The notes: generated from the letters alone by a model not told the origin. A stretch of DNA of 64,000 nucleotides from Massilia sp. Mn16-1_5 (GCF_004798585.1 NZ_PPXQ01000001.1:372001-436000); one strand, 5' to 3'. Numbered from the stretch's first letter, positions 44,625 to 54,241 are shown. Program-made: numbers and translations.

Positions 44625-46349
44625 ATGTTCAAGAACATCACTATCAAGACGCGCCTCATCTTTGTCATTGGCTTTCTCGCCATCGAACTCATCGCCGGTT
44701 TTGCGGTCGGCATCCTCAACCTGGAGAAGTCGAACGATGCGATGCAGAGCATGTACGACGACCGCCTTGTGGCCCTTGCCGAGCTCAACAAAGTCCAGCA
44801 GATCGTGATGCTGAACCAGATCCTGGTTTCCAAGGCCATCGCGACCGGCGACCCGGCCGGGCCGATCATGGAGCAAGTCGAGGCCAACATCGCCGAGGCC
44901 AACAAATCCTGGCAGGCATACAGCACCACCAAGATGGCGGACGACGAAAAGCAGCTGGCCCAGCAGTTTGCGGCATCGCGTGCACGTTTCCTGGACCAGG
45001 CCCTGAAGCCCATCATCGCGGCGCTGAAAGAAGGCGATATCGATCGCGCCACGGCGCGCATGAATGGACCGATGCACAAACTGGCGATCCCGATGGGTAA
45101 GAACATCGCCGGGCTGGTCAAGATCCAGACCGACGTGGCCGCTGCGGACTTCAAGCGTTCGCAGGAAATCGTCGCGCTCGTGCGCCTGGTCTGCTTCGGC
45201 GGCCTGGTCGTGGGTTTGGTGATTGCCGCCTGGCTCGGCTGGCTGCTGGTGCGCGCCATCGTGCGTCCGCTCGAAGAAGCGGTCAAGATCGCCGGCGCCG
45301 TTGCCCAGGGTGACCTGACCCAGCGCATCGAGGTGCGTTCGAACGACGAAACCGGCCGCCTGATGGCCGCCCTGCGCGACATGAACGACGCGCTGGTCGA
45401 GATCGTCACCCGCGTGCGGGCCGGCACCGACACGATTTCCACCGCCTCGGGCGAGATCGCCGACGGCAACCTCGACCTCTCTTCGCGCACCGAGCAGCAG
45501 GCCGGCTCGCTGGAAGAGACGGCTTCCTCGATGGAAGAACTGACCTCGACCGTCAAGCAGAACGCCGACAACGCGCGCCAGGCCAACGTGCTGGCGGGCT
45601 CCGCATCGGCGATCGCCGGCAAGGGCGGCGAGGTCGTGGCGCAGGTGGTCGAGACCATGGGCTCGATCAACGACTCCTCGCGCAAGATCGTCGACATCAT
45701 CGCGGTCATCGACGGCATCGCCTTCCAGACCAATATCCTGGCGCTCAACGCGGCGGTGGAAGCGGCCCGTGCCGGCGAGCAGGGCCGCGGCTTCGCGGTC
45801 GTGGCCGGCGAAGTGCGCAACCTGGCCCAGCGCAGCGCCGCTGCCGCCAAGGAAATCAAGAGCCTGATCGACGACTCGGTTGGCAAGGTGCAGCACGGCT
45901 CGCAGCTGGTCGACCAGGCCGGCGCGACCATGAAGGAAATCGTCGCCAGCGTCAGCCGCGTGACCGACATCATGGCCGAGATCAGCGCCGCCAGCCAGGA
46001 ACAGACGGCCGGCATCACGCAGGTCAACGAAGCCATCGTGCAGATGGACCAGACCACCCAGCAGAACGCGGCCCTGGTCGAGCAGGCCTCGGCGGCGGCG
46101 CAGTCGCTGCAGCAGGAGGCGGCGGTGCTGGCGCGTACCGTGGGCGCTTTCCGGATCGAGGGCGGTGCCGGTGCGCCGGCAGCGGCAGCAGCAGCGCCGG
46201 TCCAGCGTCCGGCTGCGGTGGCCAAGCCTGCGGCGCCTGTCGTGCGCCCGGCGCTCGCCAAGCCGGCCGTTCCCAAGGCCGCCACCCAGCCGCGTCGCGC
46301 GCCGAAGGAAGTCGCAGCGACCGCCGGCGACGGCTGGGAAGAGTTCTAA
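44625..46349 (+). CDS. Methyl-accepting chemotaxis protein (four-helix sensor, CheR/CheB tail)
   Basis: A 574-residue chemoreceptor. Membrane helices at about 11-31 and 186-210 flank a four-helix-bundle periplasmic sensor. A HAMP domain follows (RPLEEAVKIAGAVAQGDLTQ). The signalling hairpin tip has the conserved IDGIAFQTNILALNAAVEAA, and adaptation-helix Glu/Gln repeats are present. A Pro/Ala linker leads to a C-terminal WEEF, resembling the pentapeptide tether that recruits methylation enzymes. Ligand unknown. It converges on the GGDEF/EAL gene with an 8-base gap. Confidence 0.95.
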   Translation: MFKNITIKTRLIFVIGFLAIELIAGFAVGILNLEKSNDAMQSMYDDRLVALAELNKVQQIVMLNQILVSKAIATGDPAGPIMEQVEANIAEANKSWQAYSTTKMADDEKQLAQQFAASRARFLDQALKPIIAALKEGDIDRATARMNGPMHKLAIPMGKNIAGLVKIQTDVAAADFKRSQEIVALVRLVCFGGLVVGLVIAAWLGWLLVRAIVRPLEEAVKIAGAVAQGDLTQRIEVRSNDETGRLMAALRDMNDALVEIVTRVRAGTDTISTASGEIADGNLDLSSRTEQQAGSLEETASSMEELTSTVKQNADNARQANVLAGSASAIAGKGGEVVAQVVETMGSINDSSRKIVDIIAVIDGIAFQTNILALNAAVEAARAGEQGRGFAVVAGEVRNLAQRSAAAAKEIKSLIDDSVGKVQHGSQLVDQAGATMKEIVASVSRVTDIMAEISAASQEQTAGITQVNEAIVQMDQTTQQNAALVEQASAAAQSLQQEAAVLARTVGAFRIEGGAGAPAAAAAAPVQRPAAVAKPAAPVVRPALAKPAVPKAATQPRRAPKEVAATAGDGWEEF

Positions 46350-46357
46350 GAGTCCGG

Positions 46358-49075
46358 TCAGGCGGGCACGGCGCGGTTGCTCTCGACCAGCGCCGGTACC
46401 TGGTCGGCCTCGACCGGGCGGCTGAACAGGAAGCCCTGGTAATCGTCGCAGGCCAGCGTGCGCAGGATAAGCAACTGCTCCTCCGTCTCGACGCCTTCGG
46501 CCACCACGGACAGCTTCAGGTTGCGCGCCAGGTTCAGGATCGAGCGCACGATGGCTGCGCTGTCCTCGTCGCGGCCGAGGTCGCGGATGAAGGCGCGGTC
46601 GATCTTGAGACGCTGCACAGGGAAGTGTTTCAGCGCCGCCAGGCTCGAGTAGCCGGTGCCGAAATCGTCGATCGACAACTCGACCCCGAGCGCGCGGATC
46701 GCGTGCAGCAGGGCGTCCACTTCCCCCTCGCGCCGCATCAGCGCGGTCTCCGTGATTTCGAATTCGAGCGCGGCCGGATCGACGCCGGTGGCCTCGATGC
46801 AGCGCTTCATCATCGCTACCAGGTCTTTCTGGTCGAACTGGCGCGGGGACAGGTTCACCGCCACTTTCAACTGTGCCCCGTCCGCATTCCAGCGCGCCAG
46901 CTGGCGGCAGCTTTCCTGCAGCACCCAGGCGCCGATCGGCACGATCAGTCCCGTGCGTTCGGCCAGCGGGATGAAGCGCGCCGGCGAGACCTCTCCCAGT
47001 TCCGCGCTGTTCCAGCGCAGCAGCGCCTCGAAGCCGACGATCCGGCCCGATCCGAGCGCGACCTTCGGCTGGTAGACCATGCGCAGTTCGCCGCGCTCGA
47101 GCGCGCGCCGCAGCTGGGCTTCGACCGTGAGCCGTTCATCGAGATCGTCCTGCGCGCTTTCCGAGAAGAAGTGGATGGTATCGCCATCGGCGCCGCTGCG
47201 GTTGCGCGCGCTTTCGGCACGGCGGAACAGTTCGTCCGCGCTGTGTCCGTCGTCGGGAAAGAGCGACACGCCGACCCGGGGTTCGAGGAAAAACTCGCGG
47301 CCGTTGACGGTGAAGGGGCTGGACAAGCGGCCATGCAGGGCTTGCGCGAATTCTTCCAGTTCGCCGCGGCCGTGGTGCGCATGCACCGCCAGCGCAAACT
47401 CGTTGCTCTTGATCCGCGCCACGCCGACGGCACGCGGAAGCTGCGACTGGAACAGTCTGCCGATCTCGCGCAGCGCCGCCTCGCCCGTTTCGTGGCCGAG
47501 CAGGTCGCTGATCTCGTGCAGGCGGGCCAGCGACACGACCAGGACACCGAGTCCTGCTCCCTTGGCGGCGGCGTCGGCCAGTTCGGCCTCGAGCAGGTGG
47601 CGGAAGTGATTCCGGTTCGGCAGGCCGGTCAGGTCGTCGAAGTTCGCCAGGTAGGCCAGGTGCGCCTCCGCCCGTTCGCGCTCGGTGATGTCGGTGAGCA
47701 GGTTGACGAGCTGGACCTGGCCGGAGGCGTCCAGCAGTTGCGAGGTCTGCTGGATCACGCTGCGGGCGTCGCCGGCACCGTCTTCGACAGTGGCCAGCGC
47801 CTCGTCGGTGCGGCCAGTGCCCAGCACCAGCGCGTAGCGCCGCTCGCGTTCGGCTGCCCCGGCCGGGTCCAGTACCTCGGACTCGAGCCGCCCGGCCAGT
47901 TCGGCCGGCGTGCGTCCGACGAAACGCGTGAAGGCCTCGTTCCAGACTACCAGCTGGCGCGCACCGTCGAGCACCCAGATCGGGGTGCGCACCGCATTCA
48001 GGATCGCCGCCAGGTAGCCGGCGCTGCGGCCGGCCTGTGCTTCGCTCGCTTCCAGGCGCGCGATCAGGGTTTGCTGGCGCCGCGTGTCGCGTGCGACCCG
48101 CCAGGCCAGGAAGGCCAGCGCCAGGCATACCAGGGTCAGCAGCGACGCGGCCGTCCATAGGCGTCCATACCAGGGCGCCAGCGCTGCGGACTTGTTCATC
48201 CCCGTGATGATTACGAGTGGATAATTGCCGACTGCATCGTAGCCGTAGAGCCGTGCGAGGCCGTCGACCGGGCTGATCGTGTCGAAGTCGCCGCGCGGCC
48301 GGGCCGGCAGATGCTTCTTGAACAGGGGAGTATGCGCGAACGAGCGTCCGATGCTCATCGGCAAGGTGGGCCCGCGCACCAGCATCGTGCCGTCGCGGTG
48401 CAGCAGGGTCACCGAGCCGCCTTCGCCCAGTTCCACCAGGCTGTAGATGCGCTCGAACTGTTCGGAGTCGACTTCGGCCAGTATCGAGCCGATGCGCCGC
48501 CCCTCCCTGTCGCGCAAGGGCCGTACGACTTCGATGATGCCGCGCCCGGTGCGCCGGTCGACCGCCGTGATGCCGATCCGGAGTCCATCGGGCTGGGTCA
48601 AGGCGCCGGCAGGTGCGGCAGGGGCGGGCCTGGCCGCGCCCTGCGGTACCCCGCTCGCCAGCAGGCGGCCGTCCGGCCCGAAGACATGGAGGCCGAGCAG
48701 GTATTCGCGCGCCGGTCCCTCTTCGTCGAAATAGACGAGCCGCTGGACTTGTCCATCGGCCGCCGGCCGGTAGCCGCGCTCGACCTGGCGCAGCGCCTGG
48801 TCGACCGCCTGCACCACGACTTGCGATTGGGCGGCGAAGGCGATCGCCAGGTTGCGCAGCGTGGTTTGCTCCTGGCGCAGGGTGTCGCGGTAGCTGACGT
48901 GGAGCATGGCCGCGGTGCCGAGCACCAGGGTCAGGATCAGCAGCGCGGCGAGGCTGGCGAGCCGGGCCGGCGCATACAGGCCCGGTTGCGTGGGCGTGCC
49001 GGCAAGCGGAGAGGATGGACGTTCGCTCATGTTGGACGCATCGGTTGGCGCGTGCGGGAGTGTACGCGCAGTCAT
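46358..49075 (-). CDS. Membrane sensor with PAS, degenerate GGDEF and active-looking EAL domain
   Basis: A 905-residue protein with two membrane helices flanking a periplasmic sensor of about 280 residues (dCACHE-like), then PAS, GGDEF-like and EAL. The GGDEF signature is replaced by KSNEF, so cyclase activity is unlikely. The EAL part keeps EALLRW, NLSPRQF, EITETAL, DDFGTGYSS and EGVET, all needed for c-di-GMP hydrolysis. It is probably a phosphodiesterase with a regulatory GGDEF. Start ATG at 49075 (a shorter start at 49030 is possible). Confidence 0.9.
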   Translation of the reverse strand: MTARTLPHAPTDASNMSERPSSPLAGTPTQPGLYAPARLASLAALLILTLVLGTAAMLHVSYRDTLRQEQTTLRNLAIAFAAQSQVVVQAVDQALRQVERGYRPAADGQVQRLVYFDEEGPAREYLLGLHVFGPDGRLLASGVPQGAARPAPAAPAGALTQPDGLRIGITAVDRRTGRGIIEVVRPLRDREGRRIGSILAEVDSEQFERIYSLVELGEGGSVTLLHRDGTMLVRGPTLPMSIGRSFAHTPLFKKHLPARPRGDFDTISPVDGLARLYGYDAVGNYPLVIITGMNKSAALAPWYGRLWTAASLLTLVCLALAFLAWRVARDTRRQQTLIARLEASEAQAGRSAGYLAAILNAVRTPIWVLDGARQLVVWNEAFTRFVGRTPAELAGRLESEVLDPAGAAERERRYALVLGTGRTDEALATVEDGAGDARSVIQQTSQLLDASGQVQLVNLLTDITERERAEAHLAYLANFDDLTGLPNRNHFRHLLEAELADAAAKGAGLGVLVVSLARLHEISDLLGHETGEAALREIGRLFQSQLPRAVGVARIKSNEFALAVHAHHGRGELEEFAQALHGRLSSPFTVNGREFFLEPRVGVSLFPDDGHSADELFRRAESARNRSGADGDTIHFFSESAQDDLDERLTVEAQLRRALERGELRMVYQPKVALGSGRIVGFEALLRWNSAELGEVSPARFIPLAERTGLIVPIGAWVLQESCRQLARWNADGAQLKVAVNLSPRQFDQKDLVAMMKRCIEATGVDPAALEFEITETALMRREGEVDALLHAIRALGVELSIDDFGTGYSSLAALKHFPVQRLKIDRAFIRDLGRDEDSAAIVRSILNLARNLKLSVVAEGVETEEQLLILRTLACDDYQGFLFSRPVEADQVPALVESNRAVPA

Positions 49076-49158
49076 GTCCTGCGTTCGGATTATGCAATAA
49101 CGGCCGGTATCACGGCACATGGATGTGCTGGGCCGGGATCCATCGCGGCGCGGGAAAC

Positions 49159-49192
49159 AAAAAAGGAGTCGACGATTGCTCGTGACTCCTTT
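49159..49192 (-). terminator. Terminator downstream of tRNA-Lys
   Basis: Inverted repeat AAGGAGTC / GACTCCTT; on the minus strand it leads to a T-tract (six T), 20 bases past the tRNA 3' end. Confidence 0.75.
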
Positions 49193-49211
49193 GATGCTGC
49201 TGCTGAATTCG

Positions 49212-49287
49212 TGGTAGGCCGTGCGGGATTCGAACCTGCGACCAACGGATTAAAAGTCCGCTGCTCTACCAGCTGAGCTAACGACCC
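49212..49287 (-). tRNA. tRNA-Lys (anticodon TTT)
   Basis: A 76-nt tRNA on the minus strand. It has a 7-bp acceptor stem GGGTCGT/ACGGCCT with two G-T pairs, D-arm GCTCAGCTGGTAGAGC, anticodon loop CTTTTAA with TTT, T-loop GGTTCGAATCC, and an encoded CCA end. It lies between cpoB and the EAL gene. Confidence 0.97.
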
Positions 49288-49359
49288 GAAAGAAGCAAGA
49301 TTATAGGGCGCGGCCGCCGTGCTGTCAAACGAACACGCGCAAAATGTTGCAGTGCAGCT

Positions 49360-50115
49360 TTACTTCAGCGCGGCCAGGCGGTCCTTGGCGGACTGCGCGG
49401 CCTGCGACTCGGGGAACTTCGAGACCAGGGTCTGGAGGGTCTTCCTGGCCTTCACTTTGTCCTTCAGCTCGGCGTAGCTGGTGGCGATGTTGAGCATCGC
49501 GTCCGGCGCCTTGGCGCTGCTGGCGTAGGTGGTGGTCACGACTTCCTGGGCGGCGATGGCGTTCTTGTAGTCGCGCTGGGCGTAGTAGGCGTTGCCTAGC
49601 CAGTACTGGGCGTTGGCGGCGTAGGCCGATTCCGGATAGCGGCGCACGAAGTCCTGCAAGGCAGTGGCGGCGCGCTTGTAGTCGCCGGTCTTGAAGACTT
49701 CCATTGCGCCGTCGTAGGCCTGCTTTTCGGACGGCAGCACCTGCGCGGTTTCGCCGTCGATGGTTTCGGCGCGCGGCTCGAGCTTCTTGATGCGGGCATC
49801 GAGGTCGGCGTACAGGGTGCGCTGGTTGTTCTGGGCCTTGCTGACCTCGTTTGCCAGCACTTCGATCTGGCCGCGCAGCTTGGCGATTTCGGCCAGCATC
49901 TGCTCGTTCTGGTTCAGCAGGTCGAGGGTGGCGTTCTTGTCGGCCTTGGCGTCGAGACGGGTGGTGAGGTCGCGCGTGATATTGTCGACTTTCGCGCGCA
50001 GGTCGATGATCGCGCGGCGCGCCTCATCGTCGTCCAGGATGCCGGCGGAGGCCTGCAGCGGCAGCGCAAGGGCGAGCAGCATGGCGGCAAGGCGGGACGG
50101 GGTCAGTTTCATCAT
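49360..50115 (-). CDS. cpoB: Cell division coordinator CpoB (YbgF)
   Basis: A 251-residue periplasmic protein with a signal peptide (about 1-24), an N-terminal coiled coil that trimerises (ARRAIIDLRAKVDNITRD...) and three TPR repeats (YPESAYAANAQYWLGNAYYA and following). It couples the Tol-Pal system to peptidoglycan synthesis through TolA and PBP1B. It is the last gene of the Tol-Pal operon; an unusual perfect hairpin sits between it and pal. ATG at 50115 (or 50112) chosen at the signal peptide. Confidence 0.93.
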   Translation of the reverse strand: MMKLTPSRLAAMLLALALPLQASAGILDDDEARRAIIDLRAKVDNITRDLTTRLDAKADKNATLDLLNQNEQMLAEIAKLRGQIEVLANEVSKAQNNQRTLYADLDARIKKLEPRAETIDGETAQVLPSEKQAYDGAMEVFKTGDYKRAATALQDFVRRYPESAYAANAQYWLGNAYYAQRDYKNAIAAQEVVTTTYASSAKAPDAMLNIATSYAELKDKVKARKTLQTLVSKFPESQAAQSAKDRLAALK

Positions 50116-50151
50116 GTCGTATTCTTTCTCTACCGGTGAGGCAATGGAAAA

Positions 50152-50187
50152 CGGGGCGGCTTGCAGTCTGCACTGCAAGCCGCCCCG
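50152..50187 (-). other. Perfect 16-bp stem-loop between pal and cpoB
   Basis: The arms CGGGGCGGCTTGCAGT and its exact complement are separated by a 4-nt loop, with no clear T-tract. It lies inside the Tol-Pal operon and could act as an attenuator, an RNase barrier or a partial terminator that lowers cpoB relative to pal. Confidence 0.7.
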
Positions 50188-50224
50188 CTGTCAATTCGCC
50201 GAGCCTTAAGACTCGATCAAACGA

Positions 50225-50746
50225 TTACTGGTAGACGATGTCCGCACGGCGGTTTTCAGCCCAGGCGGCTTCGCCCGAACCGGTTGCCTTCGGCTTTTCT
50301 TCGCCCAGCGAGACGGCTTCCATCTGGCTTTCGGCCACGCCCTGGGTTGCCATCGCACGGCGGACGGCTTCGGCGCGCTTCTGGCCCAGGGCCAGGTTGT
50401 ACTCGCTGCCGCCGCGATCGTCGGTGTTACCTTGGATCAGGATCTTGCGGCCCTTGTTCTGGTTCAGGTACTGCGAGTGGTTGGCGACCACTGGCTTGCC
50501 GTCTTCACGGACGACGTAGCTGTCGAAGTCGAAGTAAACGCTGCGGTTGGCCAGCACGCCTTTCGGATCGTTCAGCGGATCGACGGTGGCGGTTTCAACC
50601 GGGTTGATGTCGCGCGAGTCGGCGACTGGGGCCGGGGTTGGGGCGCGCTCTTCGACGGCCGGTGCAGCCACCGGGGCTGGCGATTTGCAGGCTGCGAGCA
50701 GGGCAGCGGTGGCGATGATGAAGGATACACTCTTAACGTTGCGCAT
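50225..50746 (-). CDS. pal: Peptidoglycan-associated lipoprotein Pal
   Basis: A 173-residue outer-membrane lipoprotein with lipobox LLAAC (Cys20), a Pro/Ala-rich linker and an OmpA-type peptidoglycan-binding domain (VYFDFDSYVV, GNTDDRGGSEYNLALGQKRA). Asp and Arg of the diaminopimelate-binding site are present. It anchors the outer membrane to the wall and binds TolB. A 46-base gap separates it from tolB. Confidence 0.96.
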   Translation of the reverse strand: MRNVKSVSFIIATAALLAACKSPAPVAAPAVEERAPTPAPVADSRDINPVETATVDPLNDPKGVLANRSVYFDFDSYVVREDGKPVVANHSQYLNQNKGRKILIQGNTDDRGGSEYNLALGQKRAEAVRRAMATQGVAESQMEAVSLGEEKPKATGSGEAAWAENRRADIVYQ

Positions 50747-50792
50747 GGGTTTTTCTCCTGGTCTTGGTTGGTGGTTTACTTCTTTTACTGCA

Positions 50793-52058
50793 TTACTTCA
50801 TGAAGGGGCCCCAGCTGGGTTCCCGAATGTTTCCCGCTTTGGTGGACAAACGCTGCTTGACGCGGCCATCGGTCGATACGACGGCCAGCGAGACACGCCC
50901 GCCACCCTTGTTCGCATACATGATGTATTTGCCGTTCGGCGAAAAACTCGGTTCGGAGGCCCCATCGGCCAGGCGCAGTTCCTGGCCGCTTGCCAGGTCC
51001 TTTGCGTAAAGAGAGAAACCGCCGTCGCGCTGGGAAATCCAGGCCAGGGTCTTGCCGTCCGGAGACACGCGCGGGCTGATGTTGTAGTTACCGTTGAAGG
51101 TGACGCGGGTAGGCTGGCCGCCCGCGACGCTCATTTTATAGATCTGCGGGCCGCCGCTGCGGTCGCTGGTGAAATAGATGGTCTGGCCGTCGGCCGAGAA
51201 CTGCGGTTCGGTGTCGATGCCGGTGCTGTTGGTCAGGCGGCGCAGGCCGGAACCGTCGGCGTTGACGATGTAGACCTGGTAGTTGCCCGACTTCGACAGG
51301 GCGATCGCCAGCTTGCTGCCGTCCGGCGACCAGGTCGGTGCCGAGTTGCTGCCTTTTTCGTTGGCGATCACGCGGCGCTTGCCGGTGACCAGGTCCTGCA
51401 TGTAGACGACCGGCTTGCGGTCTTCAAAAGAAACGTAGGCAACCTTGCCGCCGTCCGGCGACCAGGACGGCGAGATGATCGGCTCCTTGCCGTGCACGGC
51501 GACGATTTCGTTCTCGCCGTCGGCGTCCGCCACGGCCAGTGCGTAGCTGCGGCCGGCGCGGTTTTCCTTCACGTAGGCGATGCGGGTCGAGAAGATGCCG
51601 CGCACGCCGGTCAGCTTTTCATACACGTCGTCGGCGATGCGGTGACCCTGCAGGCGGATGTACTTCGGCTGCACTTCGCCGCCCATCTGCGAGAGCTGGC
51701 TGCCCTTGACCGTGTCGTAGAGTTTGTAGCGCACGGCGAAGCGGCCGTCCGGCTGGCGGGCCACGCTGCCGACCACCAGCGCATCGGCGCCGCGCGCCTT
51801 CCAGCTGCCGGCGTCGACGCTGGCGCTGTCGCTGATCACTTGTCCGGCGTTGATGACCTTGAATACGCCGCTGCGCTCGAGGTCGGCACGAACGATGGCC
51901 GAGACCTGGTCCGGCGCCAGCGATTCGTCGGCGAAGGCGGCGACCGCCACCGGGATCTGGTTGCTGCCGACGCCGGCGATTTCGACTTGAAGCTGGGCAT
52001 TGGCCGCCGAGCCCATGAGCAGGGTGGCGCTGAATAACAGGTAATGAAGTTTTTTCAT
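50793..52058 (-). CDS. tolB: Tol-Pal system protein TolB
   Basis: A 421-residue periplasmic protein with a signal peptide (about 1-21), an N-terminal alpha/beta domain ending near residue 160, and a six-bladed beta-propeller with repeated WSPDGxKxAY/SPDGK motifs. It shuttles between Pal and TolA. It lies between tolA and pal, as usual. Confidence 0.96.
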   Translation of the reverse strand: MKKLHYLLFSATLLMGSAANAQLQVEIAGVGSNQIPVAVAAFADESLAPDQVSAIVRADLERSGVFKVINAGQVISDSASVDAGSWKARGADALVVGSVARQPDGRFAVRYKLYDTVKGSQLSQMGGEVQPKYIRLQGHRIADDVYEKLTGVRGIFSTRIAYVKENRAGRSYALAVADADGENEIVAVHGKEPIISPSWSPDGGKVAYVSFEDRKPVVYMQDLVTGKRRVIANEKGSNSAPTWSPDGSKLAIALSKSGNYQVYIVNADGSGLRRLTNSTGIDTEPQFSADGQTIYFTSDRSGGPQIYKMSVAGGQPTRVTFNGNYNISPRVSPDGKTLAWISQRDGGFSLYAKDLASGQELRLADGASEPSFSPNGKYIMYANKGGGRVSLAVVSTDGRVKQRLSTKAGNIREPSWGPFMK

Positions 52059-52083
52059 GCGTTCTATTCTCGGTAAAGAGTAA

Positions 52084-53070
52084 CTAGTCCAGGTCTTTCA
52101 TGGAGAAATTGACCACGATTGTGCGCTCCACCGTACCATCTTTCTTCTTTGGAAGCGGTGACGATTTGTTAATGCCGCGCTCCACCGCATCGTCGAACTG
52201 CGGCACGCCGCTGCTCTTGGTGAGGCGCACCGACAGGATTTCGCCGGTCGGCAGCGTCTCGACCTTGAACACGGCTTTCGGATTGCCCGGCACATCGGTG
52301 CTGCCGGTGAAGCTCGTGTTGCTCTTGATGAGGGCGGTCAGCTTGGCCACATAACCGGGATCGGATTTCGGCGCGCTCGACTTGGCCGCGCTGCCGGTAG
52401 TGCCGACGGCGCCCATCATGCGCTTGAGTTCCTCGTCGCGCATCTTGTCGAGCTTGGCCTGTTCCGCTTTCTCGGCCTTGGCCTTGGCGGCTTTCTCGGC
52501 GGCGAGTTTCTTCTTCTCGGCTTCAGCCTTTTCGGCGGCCAGCTTCTTCTCGGCCTCGAGTTTCTTCTTCTCGAGTTCCTTCTTCTTTTCCTCTTCCTTT
52601 TTCGCCAATTCTTTGGCCTTCAGCTCTTCGCGTTCCTTCTTCTCGGCCAGTTCGCGCTCGCGCTCACGCTCCTTCTTTTCCAGCGCTTCGCGCTCACGCT
52701 GCTTCTTCTGCTCGGCCAGTTTCTTTTCGCGTTCGAGATTGATGTCCGGCGGGGCTGGCTTGACCGGCTCCGGCTCGACGACCTTCGGCGCAGGAGGCGG
52801 CGTCGGGACAGGCTCCGGCTGCGGCTCGGGCTCGACCACTTCCGGCGGCGGTGGAGGGGGCAGCGCAGGAGCGGCGGCCGACTCGACCTTCATGTCCCAC
52901 ACCTCGGCCTCGACCGCGGGCGGTTCCGTGTTCTGCCAGCTGATGCCGATCCACAGGAAGGCCAGCAGCAGGGCGTGCACGGCCAGCGCCAGCACGATGG
53001 CGCCGGTGCGGTTCGGTTCTGGCGGCACCGTGTAAGGGGCGCCGATGGTGGCAGGCTTCGTTGCGGACAT
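52084..53070 (-). CDS. tolA: Tol-Pal system protein TolA
   Basis: A 328-residue inner-membrane protein. One membrane helix (about 25-45), a Pro-rich segment, a long Lys/Glu/Ala helix (about 100-220) spanning the periplasm, and a C-terminal globular TolA domain (TGSTDVPGNPKAVFKVETLP, LTKSSGVPQFDDAVERGI) of the TonB C-terminal type. It transmits TolQR proton-motive energy to TolB-Pal. It starts 3 bases after the tolR stop. Confidence 0.95.
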   Translation of the reverse strand: MSATKPATIGAPYTVPPEPNRTGAIVLALAVHALLLAFLWIGISWQNTEPPAVEAEVWDMKVESAAAPALPPPPPPEVVEPEPQPEPVPTPPPAPKVVEPEPVKPAPPDINLEREKKLAEQKKQREREALEKKERERERELAEKKEREELKAKELAKKEEEKKKELEKKKLEAEKKLAAEKAEAEKKKLAAEKAAKAKAEKAEQAKLDKMRDEELKRMMGAVGTTGSAAKSSAPKSDPGYVAKLTALIKSNTSFTGSTDVPGNPKAVFKVETLPTGEILSVRLTKSSGVPQFDDAVERGINKSSPLPKKKDGTVERTIVVNFSMKDLD

Positions 53071-53073
53071 TGC

Positions 53074-53505
53074 TTATTTGGTTGCGAGACCGACGCGGTT
53101 GATCCCCAGTTTCTTGGACTCCGAAATCAGTTCGATCACGTCGGCGTACTTGCTGTCACGGTCGCCCGCGATCATCACCGGATAGTCGGGATTGCTCTCG
53201 TGCAGTTCGCGCAGGCGTTTCAAGAGGGCGGCGCGGTCCGGCATCGTTTCGGCGGGGACGGTTTCCTTGCCGCTCACGCCGATCGCCAGCGTGGCGTCGG
53301 GCTTCACGGTAATGTGGATGTAGGTGTCCGGCGGCAGCGCCGACTTCTCGGCGTTGGGCAGGTTGACCACGTTCGGGGTCTCGTTGGCCGGTACCGCCAT
53401 GAAGATGATGAGCAGCACCAGCATCACGTCGATGTAGGGCACGACGTTGATTTCGGATTTCAGTTTGCTGCGGCGTCCGCCGCGCATGCTGCTGGAAAAG
53501 GCCAT
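53074..53505 (-). CDS. tolR: Biopolymer transport protein TolR (ExbD family)
   Basis: A 143-residue protein with a basic N-terminus, one membrane helix with the essential proton-carrying Asp (INVVPYIDVMLVLLIIFM), and a periplasmic ExbD/TolR domain. It works with TolQ as the proton channel that powers TolA. It lies 15 bases after tolQ. Confidence 0.95.
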   Translation of the reverse strand: MAFSSSMRGGRRSKLKSEINVVPYIDVMLVLLIIFMAVPANETPNVVNLPNAEKSALPPDTYIHITVKPDATLAIGVSGKETVPAETMPDRAALLKRLRELHESNPDYPVMIAGDRDSKYADVIELISESKKLGINRVGLATK

Positions 53506-53520
53506 GATCGATTCTCCGGA

Positions 53521-54204
53521 TCAGCGCGACTGGCGCTGCAGGATGTTCGAGAATTCCTCGACGAAGCTCTCGAAGCGGGTCGCCAGGCGGTCGATGTCGT
53601 GCGTGAAGCGGTTGTAGGCGACGACCGCCGGAATCGCGGCGAACAGGCCGATCGCGGTGGCGATCAGGGCTTCGGCGATGCCGGGCGCAACCACTGCCAG
53701 GGTCGCCTGCTGGACGCTGGCCAGGCCGCGGAAGGCGTTCATGATGCCCCACACGGTGCCGAGCAGGCCGATGTAAGGCGACACGGAACCGACCGAGGCC
53801 AGGAAGTTCAGGTGCAGGTCGAGACCGTCGAGCTCGCGCTGGAAGGCGGCGCGCATGGCGCGGCGCGAGCCGTCGAGCACGGCGCCCATGTCGAGCGCAT
53901 CGCGCGAGGCTTGCTTGCCCTTGATAAATTCGCCCATGCCGGCTTCGAAGATGCGCGCCAGCGGACCGCTCTGGTCGCGCTGGGCCGAGGCCGACTGGTG
54001 CAGGGTGTGCAGGTTGCCGCCGGCCCAGAAGCTGCGTTCGAACTGCTCGGTCTGGCGGCGCGCGGCGCGGATGGCGAACAGTTTGCGGAAGATGTACGAC
54101 CAGCTGACCACGGACAGCACCAGCAGGAGCAGCATGATGAGCTGGACGATGAGGTGCGCATTGCTGATGAGGGCAAGGAAGGAAAGGTCGTGGGATGGGG
54201 TCAT
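53521..54204 (-). CDS. tolQ: Tol-Pal system proton channel subunit TolQ
   Basis: A 227-residue inner-membrane protein with three helices (about 16-40, 135-155 and 170-192) and the MotA/ExbB signature (GLLGTVWGIMNAF, GIAEALIATAIGLFAAIPAVVAYN). It forms the stator with TolR. It lies downstream of ybgC (37-base gap), beginning the Tol complex genes. Confidence 0.96.
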   Translation of the reverse strand: MTPSHDLSFLALISNAHLIVQLIMLLLLVLSVVSWSYIFRKLFAIRAARRQTEQFERSFWAGGNLHTLHQSASAQRDQSGPLARIFEAGMGEFIKGKQASRDALDMGAVLDGSRRAMRAAFQRELDGLDLHLNFLASVGSVSPYIGLLGTVWGIMNAFRGLASVQQATLAVVAPGIAEALIATAIGLFAAIPAVVAYNRFTHDIDRLATRFESFVEEFSNILQRQSR

Positions 54205-54241
54205 CGGGTGTTAAAGCAAATGAGCAATATTGTTGAATGGA

